This document shows positions 6,158 to 7,281 of a stretch of DNA of 7,281 nt, one piece after another. Every line of letters starts with the position of its first letter. The first letter of the stretch is position 1. The notes under the pieces are model-generated. The model made no database searches and was not told the origin of the DNA. It was given only the letters and a program-made list of their open reading frames with translations. The position numbers and the translations under genes are program-made. The stretch is from JBHIBA01 sp046758845 (GTDB lineage: Bacteria > UBA8248 > JACPRG01 > G963555815): the NCBI GenBank assembly GCA_046758845.1, contig JBHIBA010000236.1, positions 1-7,281 of the forward strand, in the 5' to 3' direction.

Positions 6158-7030
6158 TCAGCAACTTGAGGTTGAGACCTTCTCCGGTTTGGCGCCTTCC
6201 TCCAAAAGCCCCCACTCCATCATCCAGCGGGCCTGTCTGCCGTAGCGCTCGATGGGGTAGGGGCGCGGATAAACGTAGCGCAATCGCTCGACGTGGAGGT
6301 CGTCCAGGGTCATCCGCGGACGCAGGTCCTCGGGCAGGTCGTTCAGGAGCAAGTGGGCGTATTTCCGCTTGTCCTGGTTGATCAGGTCGACGGCCTGCCG
6401 GAGGACCGCCCGGATCTTTTCCATGGTCTCGCGATCGTGCCCCTCGCCGGCCACGACCAATCCATTGTAGTAAGCCATCGCGATGAGGTTCCCCTCCATT
6501 TCCAAGAAGCTGAGGAAGGGCTCCATGAGGGCCGCCGCTTTGACCTTCCCTTCCAGAACGGCCCGAAGCCGCATCGCCGGCCCGCCGACCTGCGCGACCT
6601 GGATGTCTTCTTTGGGCAGGAAGCCCTCGAGGACCTTGAGGGCCATGTAGTGGGAGCCCGTGTGAAGCTGGACCCCCACCGCAACGCCCGCCAGGTCATC
6701 TGGGTGCGTGATGCCGGTGTCCTTTCCGGCGACGACCCCCATCGCCGTGATGGATTCCCGGAGGTTCAGGATTCGCGATGGCCGGTGATCTTCCACGGCT
6801 GTTCGTTTGATGGCGCCCCACTCACAGACGTTGAAGGCGTCGAGTTTCTGTCCTTCGAAAAGGGCCTCCTTGTTGCGCCCGAACAGCTCGGGCGCGGTGT
6901 TGGAAGGGTTTTTCTCCGCCACCTCGACCTCGAGGCCCGCCTTCTCGAACAGCCCTTCCAGGATGCCCACATCCCAAGGAAGCGTAAAAACGGTGTCTTC
7001 ATTCACAAAACGGAAGGGCTTTTTCGGCAT
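6158..7030 (-). CDS. NMT1/THI5-like binding-protein-fold protein without signal peptide
   Basis: The protein has 290 aa. Its pattern matches type 2 periplasmic-binding-fold proteins of the NMT1/THI5 and nitrate/sulfonate families: an opening strand (6-10) leading to LEGLFEKAGLEVEV (24-37), DDLAGVAVGV (111-120) and HTGSHYMALKVLE (123-135) at the second lobe, and ALMEPFLSFLE (168-178). It lacks any signal peptide: it opens MPKKPFRFVNED and an in-frame TAA lies 15 bases upstream of the ATG, so no exported form can be made from a longer start. AAGGGA stands 8 bases before the ATG. It should therefore be cytoplasmic, perhaps an intracellular ligand-binding protein or an enzyme. Known cytoplasmic enzymes on this fold include THI5 and 4,5-dihydroxyphthalate decarboxylase; the Cys-rich CCCFC motif of THI5 is absent. 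It is the first gene of the cluster. The C-terminus (VSTSSC) may be truncated, given the coding-like frame that follows. Confidence 0.75.
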   Translation of the reverse strand: MPKKPFRFVNEDTVFTLPWDVGILEGLFEKAGLEVEVAEKNPSNTAPELFGRNKEALFEGQKLDAFNVCEWGAIKRTAVEDHRPSRILNLRESITAMGVVAGKDTGITHPDDLAGVAVGVQLHTGSHYMALKVLEGFLPKEDIQVAQVGGPAMRLRAVLEGKVKAAALMEPFLSFLEMEGNLIAMAYYNGLVVAGEGHDRETMEKIRAVLRQAVDLINQDKRKYAHLLLNDLPEDLRPRMTLDDLHVERLRYVYPRPYPIERYGRQARWMMEWGLLEEGAKPEKVSTSSC

Positions 7031-7061
7031 TCCTGAGTTCCCTTAGAGGTCAATGGTCGGC

Positions 7062-7076
7062 GCTCGAAGTTCGAGC
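7062..7076. promoter_or_regulatory. Perfect inverted repeat in the 5' leader, candidate operator
   Basis: GCTCGAA and TTCGAGC form a perfect 15-base palindrome around one central base. It lies 32-46 bases upstream of the first ATG and 20-30 bases downstream of the proposed start of transcription. Its size and place suit a dimeric repressor. It could instead form a short hairpin in the mRNA leader. The regulator is not in the window. Confidence 0.4.
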
Positions 7077-7103
7077 TTCTACCCGAAAATGGGCAATTGC
7101 TTC

Positions 7104-7133
7104 ATAATAATGCGATTATCCCGTTCAGTTCAA
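7104..7133 (-). promoter_or_regulatory. Candidate sigma-70-type promoter of the cluster
   Basis: On the minus strand, TTGAAC (7133-7128, four of six match to TTGACA) is followed after 18 bases by TATTAT (7109-7104, five of six match to TATAAT). The segment is AT-rich compared with its surroundings. Transcription would start near 7097, giving a leader of about 65 bases before the ATG at 7030. It is the best promoter-like pair in the upstream region. Confidence 0.5.
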
Positions 7134-7227
7134 GTTGAGGGATTGGGGGGCAGTGGGTCAGTTTGGAACGGATTAAGCCCCGAACGCGGCTTTGCCCAAG
7201 GCTCTGTCATCATTTTGCGTAGCCCCC

Positions 7228-7281
7228 TGGAGTTGACCCGGTTTCGTGGAGACCTGATGATTTGGGATTCAAAGGAGGTGT
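7228..7281 (+). mobile_element. Possible left end of an IS3-type insertion sequence (partial)
   Basis: From 7228 the plus strand reads TGGAGTTGACCCGGTTTC, a form typical of terminal inverted repeats of IS3-like elements, which begin with TG and often carry an ACCCGGTTT-like core. A strong ribosome binding site lies about 45 bases inside this end, as expected before the first transposase frame. The right end and the transposase lie outside the window, so this is recognition by resemblance only. The plain alternative is the 5' leader of an ordinary divergent gene. Confidence 0.35.
7271..7280 (+). promoter_or_regulatory. Strong Shine-Dalgarno of a plus-strand gene starting beyond the right edge
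   Basis: AAAGGAGGTG is a perfect complement to the 3' end of 16S rRNA and ends one base before the window edge, so a start codon is expected within about the next ten bases. The gene would be divergent from the cluster. It may be a transposase if the preceding sequence is an IS end, or an unrelated gene or regulator. Confidence 0.6.

Noticed and set aside
7141..7227. Small minus-strand open frame beginning ATGATGACAGAG, and a GTGGGTCAGTTTGG string resembling IS21-type ends
   Set aside because: The frame is about 26 codons without a ribosome site, and the IS21-like string is short and alone. Nothing else is recognised in this stretch.
7271..7281. AAAGGAGGTG as the reverse complement of a 16S rRNA 3' end
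   Set aside because: The match stops after ten bases, exactly the Shine-Dalgarno part, and there is no further rRNA sequence to the left.

Overview
The window is a G+C-rich bacterial segment. Codons mostly end in G or C, several genes have GGAG-type ribosome binding sites, and there is an ABC importer with an exported binding protein, so a free-living diderm with a large catabolic repertoire is likely. The lineage cannot be fixed from this sequence. I see no rRNA, tRNA, CRISPR array or complete mobile element.

Layout. All seven genes lie on the minus strand and read from right to left as one compact cluster. In transcription order they are: an NMT1/THI5-like binding-protein-fold protein without a signal peptide (7030-6158); a cyclase/kynurenine-formamidase-family metal hydrolase (6067-5246); a zinc-dependent MDR alcohol/polyol-type dehydrogenase (5213-4137); an ABC ATPase of the SsuB/TauB type (about 4065-3295); its SsuC/TauC-type permease (3295-2462); an alpha/beta hydrolase resembling 2,6-dihydroxypseudooxynicotine hydrolase (2449-1397); and an exported NMT1-type solute-binding protein (1234-194). 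Most spacings are short. The ATPase and permease overlap by one base (TGATG). The 162-bp gap before the last gene is the largest internal one.

Edges. On the right, 7031-7281 holds a plausible minus-strand promoter, a perfect inverted repeat that could be an operator, and at the very edge a plus-strand TG-starting sequence with a strong Shine-Dalgarno that looks like the left end of an IS3-type insertion sequence. On the left, 1-193 holds two GC-rich hairpins that probably terminate the cluster.

How the genes may work together (inference). The exported binding protein, permease and ATPase would import a small organic compound. The cyclase-family enzyme would hydrolyse an amide, lactam or lactone bond, the dehydrogenase would oxidise an alcohol to a ketone, and the alpha/beta hydrolase could cleave the resulting carbonyl compound. 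The substrate is unknown and no regulator gene lies in the window.

The most unusual signals are two apparent lesions or exceptions. The ATPase has no in-frame ATG, GTG or TTG upstream of its Walker A motif. The first gene has a coding-like in-frame continuation beyond its TGA, ending in a TAA directly against the next gene's ribosome binding site.
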